Shown here: in pieces, positions 7,373 to 18,327 of the stretch
Numbering within the stretch: the first letter of the stretch is position 1
Layout of the letters: each line of letters opens with the position of its first letter
DNA from: Actinoplanes oryzae
GTDB taxonomy: Bacteria; Actinomycetota; Actinomycetes; Mycobacteriales; Micromonosporaceae
DNA length: 64,000 nucleotides
Direction of reading: 5' to 3'
NCBI RefSeq assembly: GCF_030757795.1
Contig: NZ_JAUQWH010000006.1
Location: 1 to 64,000, forward strand
Translations under genes and position numbers: made by a program
The notes under the pieces: model-generated
What the model was told of the DNA's origin: nothing
Database searches by the model: none
What the model saw: only the letters and a program-made list of their open reading frames with translations

Positions 7373-9136
7373 TCAGCTGAGCGGCGGGTACGCGTTCGCC
7401 ATCAGCTGCTGGAACTGCGCGGAGAACCAGGCGCCGGAGATCGGCGCGTTCGGCAGGGCGCCGCTCGGGTTGTTGCCGTTGCGGGCGTTACCGGTGTAGG
7501 TCGGGTCGCACATCCGGTCGAAGCCCTTGCCCTCGTCGTTCGGGATCAGCGTGCTGGAGCCGTCCGACTCGCCCGGGGGCTTGACCCAGACGTAGGCGTC
7601 GATGCCGGAGGCCGGGTTCGCCTGCGGCCGCTCGCCGAGGCCGGCACCGCTCTGGTTGCACCAGTTGCCGGCGTGGATCCGGCGGTCGATGCGCGACTGG
7701 TTGACGAAGGTGTCGACGTCGGTCGCGGTGCTCGGGCCGGTGGGCCGGGCCGAGCCGCCCCAGCCGTTGCGGGAGGTGTCGATCAGCATGCCGATGCCGG
7801 AGTTGAAGCCGACCGAGACGAGCTGGTTGCGGAACGCCTGGGCGAACGTGAGCTCGTCGGTGTACTGGTTCCAGTCGACCCACTTGGACTGGCGCACCGA
7901 GACGCCGTTGACCGTGGTGGTCGGCTGCACGTACGGCTCCCGCAGCGCCGAGTAGTTGGCGGTGTTGACGATGAAGCCGTGCACGTTGTTCACGCTGCCG
8001 GAGGCCTGGGCGGCCTGCAGCAGGATGTTGGCGGTGGGCAGGAAGTTGCTGTCCCAGCCGATCCAGCCGTGGTGGGCGGCGTCGACGTAGTTGTAGGTGT
8101 TGCCGAGGGCGCCCAGCTTGTTCAGCGCGTACCCGACGCCCTGCACGTAGCCGCCGTTGGCCTTCATGGTGTCGCACATCGCCGTGCCGCCGGCCTGGCC
8201 CGAGGTGTTGGTGACCAGGTTGGGCAGCGAGTCGATCTCGATGATGTTGATGATGCGCAGGCTCGCGTACTTGGGGTCGGCCTGGATCGCGGCGATCGGG
8301 TCGATGTACTCGCTCTTGTAGCGGGGCAGGTCGTTCGGGCCCAGCTCGCCGTTGGACGCCAGGGCGGCGCAGTCGCGGCCCGGCAGGTTGTAGATGACGA
8401 ACTGGATGTAGCCGGCGCCCTGGGTCAGCGCCCGGTCGAGGTGGTCGCGCACGCCCATCGAGCCGTTGGAGCTGCTGTCCTCGGTGCCCTCGATGGCGGC
8501 GATGCGGTCGAGCCACACCGCGGTCGGGTTGTTGGAGACGCGGCTGCCGCCGGGCTCGGCGTTGGCCTTGGCCTGCCACTCCGGGTTGCGGTAGCCCTGG
8601 ACCCCGGCGTACGGGTTGTCGACCTTGCTGCCGGCGGGCGGCGGCGTGGTCGGGTTCGACGGGCCGGGGTTGGACGGCGTCGGGTTCGACGGCGACGGCG
8701 TGCCGGGGCCGGCGCTGCCGGTGCAGACCGTGCCGTTGAGCGAGAACGACGCCGGGGCGGTGTTGGTGCCGGAGTAGTCGGCGTTGAAGCCGAACGTCGC
8801 CGACGCGCCGGTGGCCAGCGAGGAGGCCCACGACGGGCCGGTGGCCGTGACGTGCGTGCCGCTCTGGGTGACCGTGGCGCTCCAGCCCTGGGTGACGCGC
8901 TGGTTGCCGGCGAAGTCCCACTCGAGGCGCCAGCCGCCGGTGATGGGGTCGCCCAGGTTGGTGACGCTGACGTTGCCCGTGAAGCCGGTGCTCCACGAGT
9001 TGGCGGAGTAGGAGACGCGGCAGCCGGCGGCCGCGCTGGCCTGGGTGGCGGCCACGACGCCGAGACCGGTGACCAGCGCGGCGGCGCCGGCCACGGTCAC
9101 GAGCCGTCTGGCCGCGGGGGGAAGTCGGAGACTCAT
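7373..9136 (-). CDS. Secreted GH6 exocellulase (cellobiohydrolase) with N-terminal CBM2
   Basis: 587 residues: signal peptide (1-36, ending ASAAA), CBM2 (about 38-135, 'CRVSYSANSWSTGF' with the flat-face tryptophans), a Pro/Ser/Thr linker (about 138-170), then a GH6 domain to the end. The GH6 part resembles Thermobifida Cel6B-type exocellulases: long loops, 'YNLPGRDCAALAS', 'RIINIIEIDSLPN' with the acid Asp, and 'GMLIDTSRNGWGG' with the second catalytic Asp. It releases cellobiose from cellulose chain ends outside the cell. ATG 9136 is chosen because GAGGAG lies upstream and it gives a clean signal peptide; the longer frame would include the CebR box. Confidence 0.93.
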   Translation of the reverse strand: MSLRLPPAARRLVTVAGAAALVTGLGVVAATQASAAAGCRVSYSANSWSTGFTGNVSVTNLGDPITGGWRLEWDFAGNQRVTQGWSATVTQSGTHVTATGPSWASSLATGASATFGFNADYSGTNTAPASFSLNGTVCTGSAGPGTPSPSNPTPSNPGPSNPTTPPPAGSKVDNPYAGVQGYRNPEWQAKANAEPGGSRVSNNPTAVWLDRIAAIEGTEDSSSNGSMGVRDHLDRALTQGAGYIQFVIYNLPGRDCAALASNGELGPNDLPRYKSEYIDPIAAIQADPKYASLRIINIIEIDSLPNLVTNTSGQAGGTAMCDTMKANGGYVQGVGYALNKLGALGNTYNYVDAAHHGWIGWDSNFLPTANILLQAAQASGSVNNVHGFIVNTANYSALREPYVQPTTTVNGVSVRQSKWVDWNQYTDELTFAQAFRNQLVSVGFNSGIGMLIDTSRNGWGGSARPTGPSTATDVDTFVNQSRIDRRIHAGNWCNQSGAGLGERPQANPASGIDAYVWVKPPGESDGSSTLIPNDEGKGFDRMCDPTYTGNARNGNNPSGALPNAPISGAWFSAQFQQLMANAYPPLS

Positions 9137-9214
9137 CGCAGATTGCTCCTCAGAGGACGGAGAGCAAGACAGGGGATCGACACTCATCGGTGTCTGTTGC
9201 ATCACAGCCTGACA

Positions 9215-9228
9215 TGGGAGCGCTCCCA
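9215..9228. promoter_or_regulatory. CebR/CelR operator upstream of the GH6 exocellulase
   Basis: TGGGAGCGCTCCCA is the perfect 14-bp palindrome bound by the LacI-family cellulose regulators CelR (Thermobifida) and CebR (Streptomyces), released by cellobiose/cello-oligosaccharides. It sits 79 bases before the GH6 start. The regulator gene is not in this window. Confidence 0.9.
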
Positions 9229-9251
9229 GCGCAATAGGCCGTTAATGAATC

Positions 9252-9261
9252 CGAAACTTTC
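9252..9261. promoter_or_regulatory. CGAAACTTTC inverted repeat
   Basis: CGAAACTTTC resembles the CGAAA-N-TTTCG element seen before actinomycete xylanase and cellulase genes. It overlaps the stop codon of the GH5 gene and lies upstream of the GH6 promoter. Role inferred from resemblance and place only. Confidence 0.35.
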
Positions 9262-10582
9262 AGGAAACCCCGGCGCAGGACGGGGTCGCCGAGGGGGCGG
9301 CGCCGGTGCCCTGGAAGCCGAACTCCGTGCTCGCGCCCGCGGCCAGCCGGCCGTTGTACGCGACGTTCGTGAACCGCACGGTCCCGGTCGACGACCCGGC
9401 CGCGGCGCTCCAGGTGCTGGTCACGGAGGTGCCGGTCGGGAGGGCAAGGGTCGCGGTCCAGCCGTTCAGCGAGGAAAGAGCTGTCACCTTCACCGTGGCG
9501 ACGAATCCGCCACTCCACGAGTTGACCGACAGCGTCGCCGCGCAGGAGCCCGCGGGCTGCGAGGGCTGCGAGGGCGGCGGCGTGGACGGCGAGGTTCCCC
9601 CGAAGACGGCCGCTTCGCGGGAGGTGGCGGCGATGCCGTTGGCCCCGGCGAACAGACGCTGGCCCCACGAGGTCAGCGCGGCGTTGTCGAAGTTGGTCAC
9701 CAGGTCGAGGTACTCGACGCCGCCGCCGTTGCCGCTCCACGACCAGCCGAGGTAGCCCACCCCGAGCTGCTGGGCGGTGGCCATGATCGCGTCCTCGTCC
9801 GGGTCGCCGTCGGAGTGCAGGTTGCCGAACTCGCCGATCACCAGCGGCAGCCCGGCCGTGCGGAAGCGCCCGAGATAGTCGGTCACCTCCGCGGCGGTGT
9901 CGAAGACCCCGTACATGTGGATCGAGAAGATGGTGTTGCGGCGCGGGTCGGCGGCGAACACGGCGGCCGCGTTGTCGCGCATGACGAACTGCCAGTCCTG
10001 GCCCCAGTTCGGCGCGTCGACCATGATCGCGTGCTCGAAGCCGGCCGCGCGCAGCCGCGTGATCGCGTTCGTGGTGGCGCCGGTCCAGGCGGTGGCGTTG
10101 GTGTTGCCGTACGGCTCGTTGCCGATGTTGAGGATGACGTAGGCCTCCTGGCCCGCGAGGGCGGACTTCACGCTGATCCAGTAGTCGACGGCCTGGTCGA
10201 GGGTCGCGGCGCCGGCCTGCTCGCCGTAGCCGGTGGTGTCGTGCGCCTCGAGCACGCAGATCAGCCGGTTGGCCTTGCACTGGCCGATGAGCGTGGTGAT
10301 CTCGGCGGCGCTGGTCGGCCCCCAGCGCTGCCCGCTGCCCAGGACCACGCGTACGGTGTTCGCGCCGCGCGCCTTGATGTCGGCGAGCGCCTGCGGGGTG
10401 CGGCTGGTGTACCACGCGTGCGGGTGGTTGACGCCGCGCATGACGAACTCGGTGCCGGTGGCGTCGAGGACGCGGGTGCCGCTCACGGTGAATCCGGACG
10501 CGGCGAAGGCCGGCCGGGCGGCGAGCCCGACGGCGAGCGCGGCGACCAGGACCGCCAGGGCGGCCAGGATCTTCTTTGTCAC
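9260..10582 (-). CDS. Secreted GH5 beta-mannanase with C-terminal CBM2
   Basis: 440 residues: signal peptide (1-28, cleaved after AFA), GH5 domain (about 30-325), short Pro/Ser linker and CBM2 (about 345-440). The opening 'SGTRVLDATGTEFVMRGVNHPHAWY' and 'LEAHDTTGYGEQAGAATL' match GH5 subfamily 8 mannan endo-1,4-beta-mannosidases. Acid/base is E156 in 'LNIGNEPYGN' and the nucleophile E251 in 'VIGEFGNLHSDGD'. It cuts mannan/glucomannan chains outside the cell. GTG 10582 follows GGAGGG by six bases. It has its own promoter and a degenerate CebR-like box. Confidence 0.92.
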   Translation of the reverse strand: MTKKILAALAVLVAALAVGLAARPAFAASGFTVSGTRVLDATGTEFVMRGVNHPHAWYTSRTPQALADIKARGANTVRVVLGSGQRWGPTSAAEITTLIGQCKANRLICVLEAHDTTGYGEQAGAATLDQAVDYWISVKSALAGQEAYVILNIGNEPYGNTNATAWTGATTNAITRLRAAGFEHAIMVDAPNWGQDWQFVMRDNAAAVFAADPRRNTIFSIHMYGVFDTAAEVTDYLGRFRTAGLPLVIGEFGNLHSDGDPDEDAIMATAQQLGVGYLGWSWSGNGGGVEYLDLVTNFDNAALTSWGQRLFAGANGIAATSREAAVFGGTSPSTPPPSQPSQPAGSCAATLSVNSWSGGFVATVKVTALSSLNGWTATLALPTGTSVTSTWSAAAGSSTGTVRFTNVAYNGRLAAGASTEFGFQGTGAAPSATPSCAGVS

Positions 10583-10601
10583 GGGGAGCCCTCCATCGCT
10601 G

Positions 10602-10615
10602 TGGATGCGCTCCCA
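10602..10615. promoter_or_regulatory. Degenerate CebR-like box before the GH5 gene
   Basis: TGGATGCGCTCCCA keeps one perfect half of TGGGAGCGCTCCCA and has two changes in the other. It lies 20 bases before the GTG start and downstream of the likely -10, where bound repressor would block elongation. Confidence 0.55.
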
Positions 10616-10634
10616 CGATGGATTGACGCCGGTC

Positions 10635-10663
10635 TTTGTATGTCGGCGCCGGCGAGAAGTCAA
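10635..10663 (-). promoter_or_regulatory. Promoter for the GH5 mannanase
   Basis: Reading the minus strand: -35 TTGACT (10663-10658), 17-base spacer, -10 TACAAA (10640-10635). This is a good match to a primary sigma promoter. Confidence 0.6.
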
Positions 10664-10710
10664 CAGCGCGGCCGGAATCCACCCGGTCGGTGCCAGTTTG
10701 TTTCGGGAAC

Positions 10711-10741
10711 TTGACATCCACGTAACGCGGCGGAATGGTAT
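10711..10741 (+). promoter_or_regulatory. Promoter for the GH74-LPMO genes
   Basis: TTGACA at 10711-10716 is a perfect -35; a weak -10 (AATGGT 10734-10739 or TGGTAT 10736-10741) follows, running directly into the CebR operator at 10741. Confidence 0.5.
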
Positions 10742-10754
10742 GGGAGCGCTCCCA
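10741..10754. promoter_or_regulatory. CebR/CelR operator upstream of GH74
   Basis: A second perfect TGGGAGCGCTCCCA, identical to the box at 9215, immediately after the probable -10 of the GH74 promoter and 37 bases before its GTG. Confidence 0.9.
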
Positions 10755-10776
10755 CAACGACGTACGTCAATGTATA

Positions 10777-10789
10777 TGGGAGGATCCCA
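10777..10789. promoter_or_regulatory. 13-bp CebR-like half-palindrome over the GH74 ribosome-binding site
   Basis: TGGGAGGATCCCA contains the GGAGG ribosome-binding site of the GH74 gene and keeps the TGGGA/TCCCA ends of the CebR box with the centre one base short. It could be a weak second operator or chance. Confidence 0.35.
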
Positions 10790-10790
10790 C

Positions 10791-13406
10791 GTGCGCCCCC
10801 TACGCACAGCCGTTCTCATAGCCGCGTTCGCGCTGACCGGAGCCGCCACGGTCGCCGTGCCGCTGGTCGCTCAGCAGGGCGCCCGGGCCGCGGCCGCCGA
10901 CGCGTACAGCTGGAAGAACGTCCGCATCGACGGCGGCGGCTTCGTGCCGGGCGTCGTCTTCAGCCGGGCCGAGCGCAACCTGATCTACGCGCGCACCGAC
11001 ATCGGCGGCGCCTACCGGTGGAACCAGTCGAGCCAGAGCTGGACCCCGCTGCTGGACTGGGTGGGACGCGACAAGTGGGGCTGGAACGGCGTGCTCAGCA
11101 TCGCCGCGGATCCCGTCGACGCCGACCGGGTCTACGCCGCCGTCGGGATGTACACCAACAGCTGGGACCCGAACAACGGCGCCATCCTGCGCTCGTCGGA
11201 CCGCGGCGCCACGTGGCAGGCGACCACGCTGCCGTTCAAGGTCGGCGGCAACATGCCGGGCCGGGGCATGGGCGAGCGGCTGGCCGTGGATCCCGCGAAC
11301 AACCGCACCGTCTACTTCGCGGCCGAGGGCGGCAACGGGCTGTGGCGCAGCACCGACTCCGGCGCCACGTGGGCGAAGGTCACCGCCTTCCCCAACGCCG
11401 GCAACTACGTCGCCGACCCGTCGGACACCAGCGGCTACCAGAGCCAGAACCAGGGGCTGACCTGGGTCACCTTCGGCGAGGCGGGCACGGTCTTCGTCGG
11501 CGTGGCGGACAAGCAGAACCCCGTCTACCGCAGTACGGACGGCGGGACGACGTGGGAGCGGATCCCCGGCCAGCCGACCGGCTATCTCGCGCACAAGGGC
11601 GTCGTGCAGGGCAAGTACCTGTTCATCGCCACGAGCGACACCGGCGGCCCGTACGACGGCGGGGCCGGGCAGGTGCAGCGCCTGGACACCACCACCGGCA
11701 CGTGGACCGACATCAGCCCGACGCCGGCCGGGACCTCCGACGCGTACTACGGCTATGCGGGGCTGACCGCCGACCGGCAGCACCCGGGCACGATCATGGT
11801 CGCCACGCAGATCTCGTGGTGGCCGGACGCGATCTTCTTCCGCAGCACCGACTACGGCGCCACGTGGACCCGGATCTGGGACTTCGCCGGGTATCCCAGC
11901 GTCGCGAAGCGGTACACCATGGACATCTCCGCGAACCCCTGGCTGGACTTCAACACCAACCCGCAGCCGCCGGAGTCCACGCCGAAGCTCGGCTGGATGA
12001 ACGAGTCGCTCGAGATCGACCCCTTCGACTCGAACCGGCTGCTCTACGGCACCGGCGCCACGCTCTACGGCACCACGCAGCTGACGAACTGGGACAGCAA
12101 CACGACCTTCACGATCAAGCCGATGGCCAAGGGCATCGAGGAGACGGCCGTGCTCGACCTGGCCGCCCCGCCCACCGGGGCCCCGCTGGTCAGCGCGCTC
12201 GGCGACATCGGCGGCTTCCACCACGCCTCGCTCGACGCGGTCCCGCCCACCTTCCACGACACCCCGAGCCTGGGATCCAACACGAGCCTGGACTTCGCCG
12301 AGCTGAGCCCGCAGGTGTTCGCCCGGGTGGGCAACGGCGACGCGGCCCCGCACCTCGGCGTCTCCAGCGACGGCGGCAAGAACTGGTACGCCGGGCAGGA
12401 ACCCGCCGGCGTCACGGGCGGCGGCACCATCGCGGTCGGCGCCGACGCGGGCTCGTTCGTGTGGTCGCCGGCCGGCGTGGGCGTGCACTACTCCACCACC
12501 CGGGGCAGCAGCTGGACCGCCGCCACGGGCGTGCCGGCGGGCGCCAGGGTCGAGTCGGACAGGGTCAACCCCAAGACCTTCTACGCGTACGCCGGGAGCA
12601 GCGTCTACGTCAGCAAGGACGGCGGCGCCACCTTCGCCGCCACGGCCGCCCTCACCGCCCGCAACCTCAAGGCGGTCCCGGGCCGGACCGGCGACGTGTG
12701 GCTGGCCGGCGAGTCCGGGCTGCACCGCTCGACCGACGCCGGAACCACGTTCACCAAGGTCGCGTCCGTCACCTCGGCGATCAACGTGGCGTTCGGCAAG
12801 GCGGCGCCCGGCGCCTCCTACCCGGCCGTCTACCTGGTCGGCGTGGTCGACGGCATGGACGGCGTGTTCCGCTCCGACGACGCGGGCGCCACCTGGGTCC
12901 GAATCAACGACGCCCAGCACCAGTACGGCAACTCCGGCGACGCGCTCGCCGCCGACCCGAACGTCTACGGCCGCGTCTACCTGGGCACCAACGGCCGCGG
13001 CATCCTCTACGCCGACCGGCTCGGCGGCTCGACGCCCAGCTCGTCCGGCAGCGCCACACCGTCGGCATCCGCGTCCGCGTCCGCATCCGCGTCTGCGTCC
13101 CCGCCTCCGGCCACGGGATGCACGGCGACCTACCGCGTGACCAACTCCTGGTCCGGTGGATTCCAGGCCGAGGTGACCGTGCAGAACGGCGCCACCGCGA
13201 GCACCGCCTGGACCGCCACGTGGACCCTGCCGTCCGGTCAGGCGGTCACCCAGGTCTGGAACGGCGTGCTCAGCCAGTCCGGCTCGGCCGTCACCGTCCG
13301 CAACGCCGCCTACAACGGCTCCCTCGCCGCCCAGGCCGGCACGACGTTCGGCCTCACCGGCACCGGCCCGGCCACCGCTCCCACGCTCACCTGCGCGCGC
13401 TCCTGA
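10791..13406 (+). CDS. Secreted GH74 xyloglucanase with C-terminal CBM2
   Basis: 871 residues: signal peptide (about 1-36), two seven-bladed beta-propellers (about 38-745) rich in Asp-box-type 'STDGGTTW'/'SDRGATW' repeats, a Ser-Ala microrepeat linker (about 752-772) and CBM2 (about 776-871). Catalytic aspartates fit D70 in 'ARTDIGGAYRW' and D472 in 'LGDIGGFHH', the positions of base and acid in GH74 enzymes. It cleaves the backbone of xyloglucan. GTG 10791 is chosen because GGAGG lies 7 bases upstream; an ATG further up would give no clean signal. The LPMO follows after 12 bases, so the two are one transcript. Confidence 0.93.
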   Translation: MRPLRTAVLIAAFALTGAATVAVPLVAQQGARAAAADAYSWKNVRIDGGGFVPGVVFSRAERNLIYARTDIGGAYRWNQSSQSWTPLLDWVGRDKWGWNGVLSIAADPVDADRVYAAVGMYTNSWDPNNGAILRSSDRGATWQATTLPFKVGGNMPGRGMGERLAVDPANNRTVYFAAEGGNGLWRSTDSGATWAKVTAFPNAGNYVADPSDTSGYQSQNQGLTWVTFGEAGTVFVGVADKQNPVYRSTDGGTTWERIPGQPTGYLAHKGVVQGKYLFIATSDTGGPYDGGAGQVQRLDTTTGTWTDISPTPAGTSDAYYGYAGLTADRQHPGTIMVATQISWWPDAIFFRSTDYGATWTRIWDFAGYPSVAKRYTMDISANPWLDFNTNPQPPESTPKLGWMNESLEIDPFDSNRLLYGTGATLYGTTQLTNWDSNTTFTIKPMAKGIEETAVLDLAAPPTGAPLVSALGDIGGFHHASLDAVPPTFHDTPSLGSNTSLDFAELSPQVFARVGNGDAAPHLGVSSDGGKNWYAGQEPAGVTGGGTIAVGADAGSFVWSPAGVGVHYSTTRGSSWTAATGVPAGARVESDRVNPKTFYAYAGSSVYVSKDGGATFAATAALTARNLKAVPGRTGDVWLAGESGLHRSTDAGTTFTKVASVTSAINVAFGKAAPGASYPAVYLVGVVDGMDGVFRSDDAGATWVRINDAQHQYGNSGDALAADPNVYGRVYLGTNGRGILYADRLGGSTPSSSGSATPSASASASASASASPPPATGCTATYRVTNSWSGGFQAEVTVQNGATASTAWTATWTLPSGQAVTQVWNGVLSQSGSAVTVRNAAYNGSLAAQAGTTFGLTGTGPATAPTLTCARS

Positions 13407-13418
13407 AAGGGGACCTCG

Positions 13419-15879
<2,461 letters not shown>

Positions 15880-15883
15880 AGCC

Positions 15884-15974
15884 CCCGGCCGGTCCGGTCC
15901 TGCCCCCGGGCCCCTTCCACCGCCCGTTGATCTTCGCGTTCCCCCGGGCGCGAAGATCAGCCGGACCGGCCGGG
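15884..15974. terminator. Nested bidirectional terminator
   Basis: An inner stem of 10 bp, GATCTTCGCG (15929-15938) with CGCGAAGATC (15949-15958), lies inside an outer stem of 14 bp, 15884-15897 with 15961-15974. The outer right arm is within the last codons of the convergent VOC gene. It closes both the endoglucanase and the VOC transcripts. Confidence 0.75.
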
Positions 15975-16358
15975 CCCCAAGAGATCCCATCGATTGCCCG
16001 CGATGTCGAGGAAGACCGCCACCCGCCCGTACGGCTCGGTGCGCGGCTCCCGCACGAAGGTCACCCCGGCGTCCACCATCCGCCGGTACGTGCCGTCGAA
16101 GTCGTCGGCCCGCAGGAAGAACCCGACCCGGCCCGCCGCCTGAGCCCCGACGGCGGCGCGCTGGTGCTCCCCGTCCGCCCGGGCCAGCAGCAGTCCCGTC
16201 TGCGCCCCGGGCGGACGCACCACCACCCACCGCTTCGGCCGCCCGTCGTTCGTCAGCGACGGCGAGTCCTCCACGAGCTCGAACCCGAGCACGCCGGTGA
16301 AGAAGTCGATCGCGGGATCGTACTCGTCCACGATCAGGGCCACCAGATCGATCTGCAC
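15957..16358 (-). CDS. VOC family protein
   Basis: 133 residues: 'VQIDLVALIVDEYDPAIDFF' then 'GFELVED', 'GLLLARADGE', 'GRVGFFLRADDFDGTYRRMV', and 'YGRVAVFLDIAGNRWDLLG', the pattern of a single-unit glyoxalase-fold protein of the common actinomycete 'extradiol dioxygenase-like' group. GTG 16358 shares one base with the stop of the DUF6817 gene upstream, so the two are coupled. Reaction unknown. Confidence 0.85.
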   Translation of the reverse strand: MQIDLVALIVDEYDPAIDFFTGVLGFELVEDSPSLTNDGRPKRWVVVRPPGAQTGLLLARADGEHQRAAVGAQAAGRVGFFLRADDFDGTYRRMVDAGVTFVREPRTEPYGRVAVFLDIAGNRWDLLGPGRSG

Positions 16359-16882
16359 TACATCCCCTCCACAACCCGCCGGATCCCGGGCGACGTCACC
16401 GGCGCCCAGGCCGCGAAGAGGGTACGAAAATAGGTGCCGTGCTTGTCGAGCAGCCCCGGGTTCTGCTCGATGACGTCGAGCTCGTTGACGATGCTCAGAT
16501 CCACGAACGGCCCGACCCGCTCCGGCGCGAGCACCGTCTCGCGGCCGGTGAACCGGTCGTGCACGGTGCCGGTCTCGGCCAGCTCCGGCCAGCTGAGCCG
16601 CCGCTCGCAGGCGCCGTACAGGTAGACCAGCTCCTCGGCCTCCGCCCCGATCACCGCCCGCAGCGGCTCCCGCTCGGTCCACGGGACAAGCGCCAGGTCG
16701 AAGCCGTCCGTGCTGTAGGTCGCATGCGTGAGCCCGGCCAGCTGCACCTCCTCGGCGGCCCCGAACTCCGCCAGCCGCTCCTCCACCCGGCACAGGTGGG
16801 CGTAGAGCGTGCCGCCCGGATGCTCGATCGCCTCCGCCCCGTGCTCCCGCAGAAACGCGCGCGCCGCGCTGTCGAAGCTCAT
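16358..16882 (-). CDS. DUF6817 family protein
   Basis: 174 residues. The pattern 'YAHLCRVEERLAEFGA', 'QLAGLTHATYSTDGF', 'REPLRAVIGAEAEELVYLYGAC' and 'SIVNELDVIEQN' fits the DUF6817 family of small helical proteins that look like a reduced HD-domain hydrolase; the conserved His residues (LAGLTHATY, YAHLC) are compatible with a metal site, but no activity is established. First gene of a pair with the downstream VOC protein. ATG 16882. Confidence 0.75.
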   Translation of the reverse strand: MSFDSAARAFLREHGAEAIEHPGGTLYAHLCRVEERLAEFGAAEEVQLAGLTHATYSTDGFDLALVPWTEREPLRAVIGAEAEELVYLYGACERRLSWPELAETGTVHDRFTGRETVLAPERVGPFVDLSIVNELDVIEQNPGLLDKHGTYFRTLFAAWAPVTSPGIRRVVEGM

Positions 16883-17000
16883 AGCCGCGACCCTAGGCCG
16901 GGACGGCCCTCTCGCGCTGCCCGGCAGATCACAGCCCCCGGTGCTGCCTCATCCGCGGTCCCGGACGGCGCGGGAGCCGATCGGGGCCGCCGTCGTCCTG

Positions 17001-18215
17001 CTACCGAAGGCTTGCTACCGAAGCCCCGGAGATCAGCTTTTCAATGGCGTCGGCGGCCGTGAGCGCTCCGCCGGCAGCGTGGAGCAGGTCTCGCATCGCG
17101 GCCAGGTTCTTGTGGATCGGTTCGCTGTCTTCGACTTCGGTCACCGCGTCGAGCAGGGCGGCGGACGTGATCTCAGTCAGGTGTACGCCCAGGGCCAGCT
17201 CCTGGATGCGGCGGGCGTTGGCCGCTTGCTCGGGCATCTGCGGCACGCACACGGTCGGCACCCCGTTGAGCAGAGCCTCCATGGTCGAGTTCATGCCGGC
17301 GTGGGTGACGAACGCGGTGGCGTGCCGCAGCACCTCGAGTTGTGGAAAGTACGGGCGTACGTCGAAGTTGGCCGGTAGCGGGCCCAGGTCATCGCGGTTG
17401 ACGCGGTTCCCGATGGCCATGGCGACCCGCCAGGCGGTGCCGCCGAACGTCCGGATGCAGAGGCGGAAGAACTCCGGGTGTTCGTTCATCATGGTGCCGA
17501 GGGCGATGAACAGCAGCCGGGTGCCGGCCACGGGCGCCTTCCAGGGGTCCGCGGCCGTCCGGGTGTACGCCGTCGGGCCGACGAAGACGTATCGCTCGTC
17601 GAAGGTCTCACCTGCGTATTGGAAACGTCGGGGCAGGAAGACGACGGTCAGGTCGGCGGCGCCGGAGTTCAAGACGGTGGCCGGCTTCCCGGAGACGCCG
17701 AGCGGTTCCGCGAACGCTTGTACCTGCTTGTCCGCCGCGGCGATGCCGGCGGCCCGGCGGCCCGGATCGGGGATGAACTCCTGGAGGGGGTTGTAGTGCT
17801 CATTGGCTGCGAAGGTAGGCCGCAGCTGAACGGTCTTGACATCGAGCAGGTCGGCGACCATGGCACCGGACAGCGAACTGGCGTCGTAACAGATCGCGTC
17901 CGGCCGGTCAGCCGCGAGTCCGTCGCGCAGGACCGGGAATTCGCGTTCGGTCCGTGCCAGCAGCATCCGCGCGATCATCGCGGCCGGGTCTAGGTCCGCA
18001 CCGGTCAGCGACTGCTGTCCTGCCCGGCCGCCGCCGAAGTCGTTGGCGGGCAGCGGCAGATGCCGGGCCCCGGCCTGCTCGACCGCGTCGCCGTAGGCGT
18101 CACCGGCGGCGTAGGTGACGCGGTGGCCACGACGGACCAGTTCGGCCACGACGGGAAGGGTCGGGTTGATGTGACCGGCCCCGTCACGGCCGACAAACGC
18201 GATGTGTCGCTGCAC
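17001..18215 (-). CDS. Macrolide-type UDP-glycosyltransferase (MGT family)
   Basis: 404 residues with the GT1/GT-B fold. The N-domain has 'RDGAGHINPTLPVVAELVRRGHRVTYAA', with the acceptor-activating His in GHINP; the C-domain has 'FIALGTMMNEHPEFFRLCI', 'FPQLEVLRHATAFVTHAGMNSTMEAL' and 'VPTVCVPQMPEQAANARRI', the donor-binding motif of MGT/OleD-type enzymes. These inactivate macrolides or glycosylate small phenols. GTG 18215 has AAAGGGA upstream. It lies 112 bases downstream of the AraC regulator on the same strand and may be under its control. Some substitutions ('PEQAANA' in place of 'GDQ..NA') are normal for the family. Confidence 0.88.
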   Translation of the reverse strand: MQRHIAFVGRDGAGHINPTLPVVAELVRRGHRVTYAAGDAYGDAVEQAGARHLPLPANDFGGGRAGQQSLTGADLDPAAMIARMLLARTEREFPVLRDGLAADRPDAICYDASSLSGAMVADLLDVKTVQLRPTFAANEHYNPLQEFIPDPGRRAAGIAAADKQVQAFAEPLGVSGKPATVLNSGAADLTVVFLPRRFQYAGETFDERYVFVGPTAYTRTAADPWKAPVAGTRLLFIALGTMMNEHPEFFRLCIRTFGGTAWRVAMAIGNRVNRDDLGPLPANFDVRPYFPQLEVLRHATAFVTHAGMNSTMEALLNGVPTVCVPQMPEQAANARRIQELALGVHLTEITSAALLDAVTEVEDSEPIHKNLAAMRDLLHAAGGALTAADAIEKLISGASVASLR

Positions 18216-18327
18216 GGGAAGTCCCTTTCGGTATGACGGACGTTTCTCTCCAGCAACCTAGGTGGGCTGTCGCGCGGGTGGCGGTCAACCGATGTCGCGT
18301 ACGCGCCGTCGTCCGGGACGGGGCATT

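Noticed and set aside
7328..10714. 1128-codon open frame on the + strand across the GH6 and GH5 genes
   Set aside because: It is the antisense shadow of two clearly recognisable minus-strand glycoside hydrolases; the translation is low-complexity and has no domain.
13069..13101. Short TCCGCG/TCTGCG microrepeat
   Set aside because: It only encodes the Ser-Ala linker between the GH74 and CBM2 domains.
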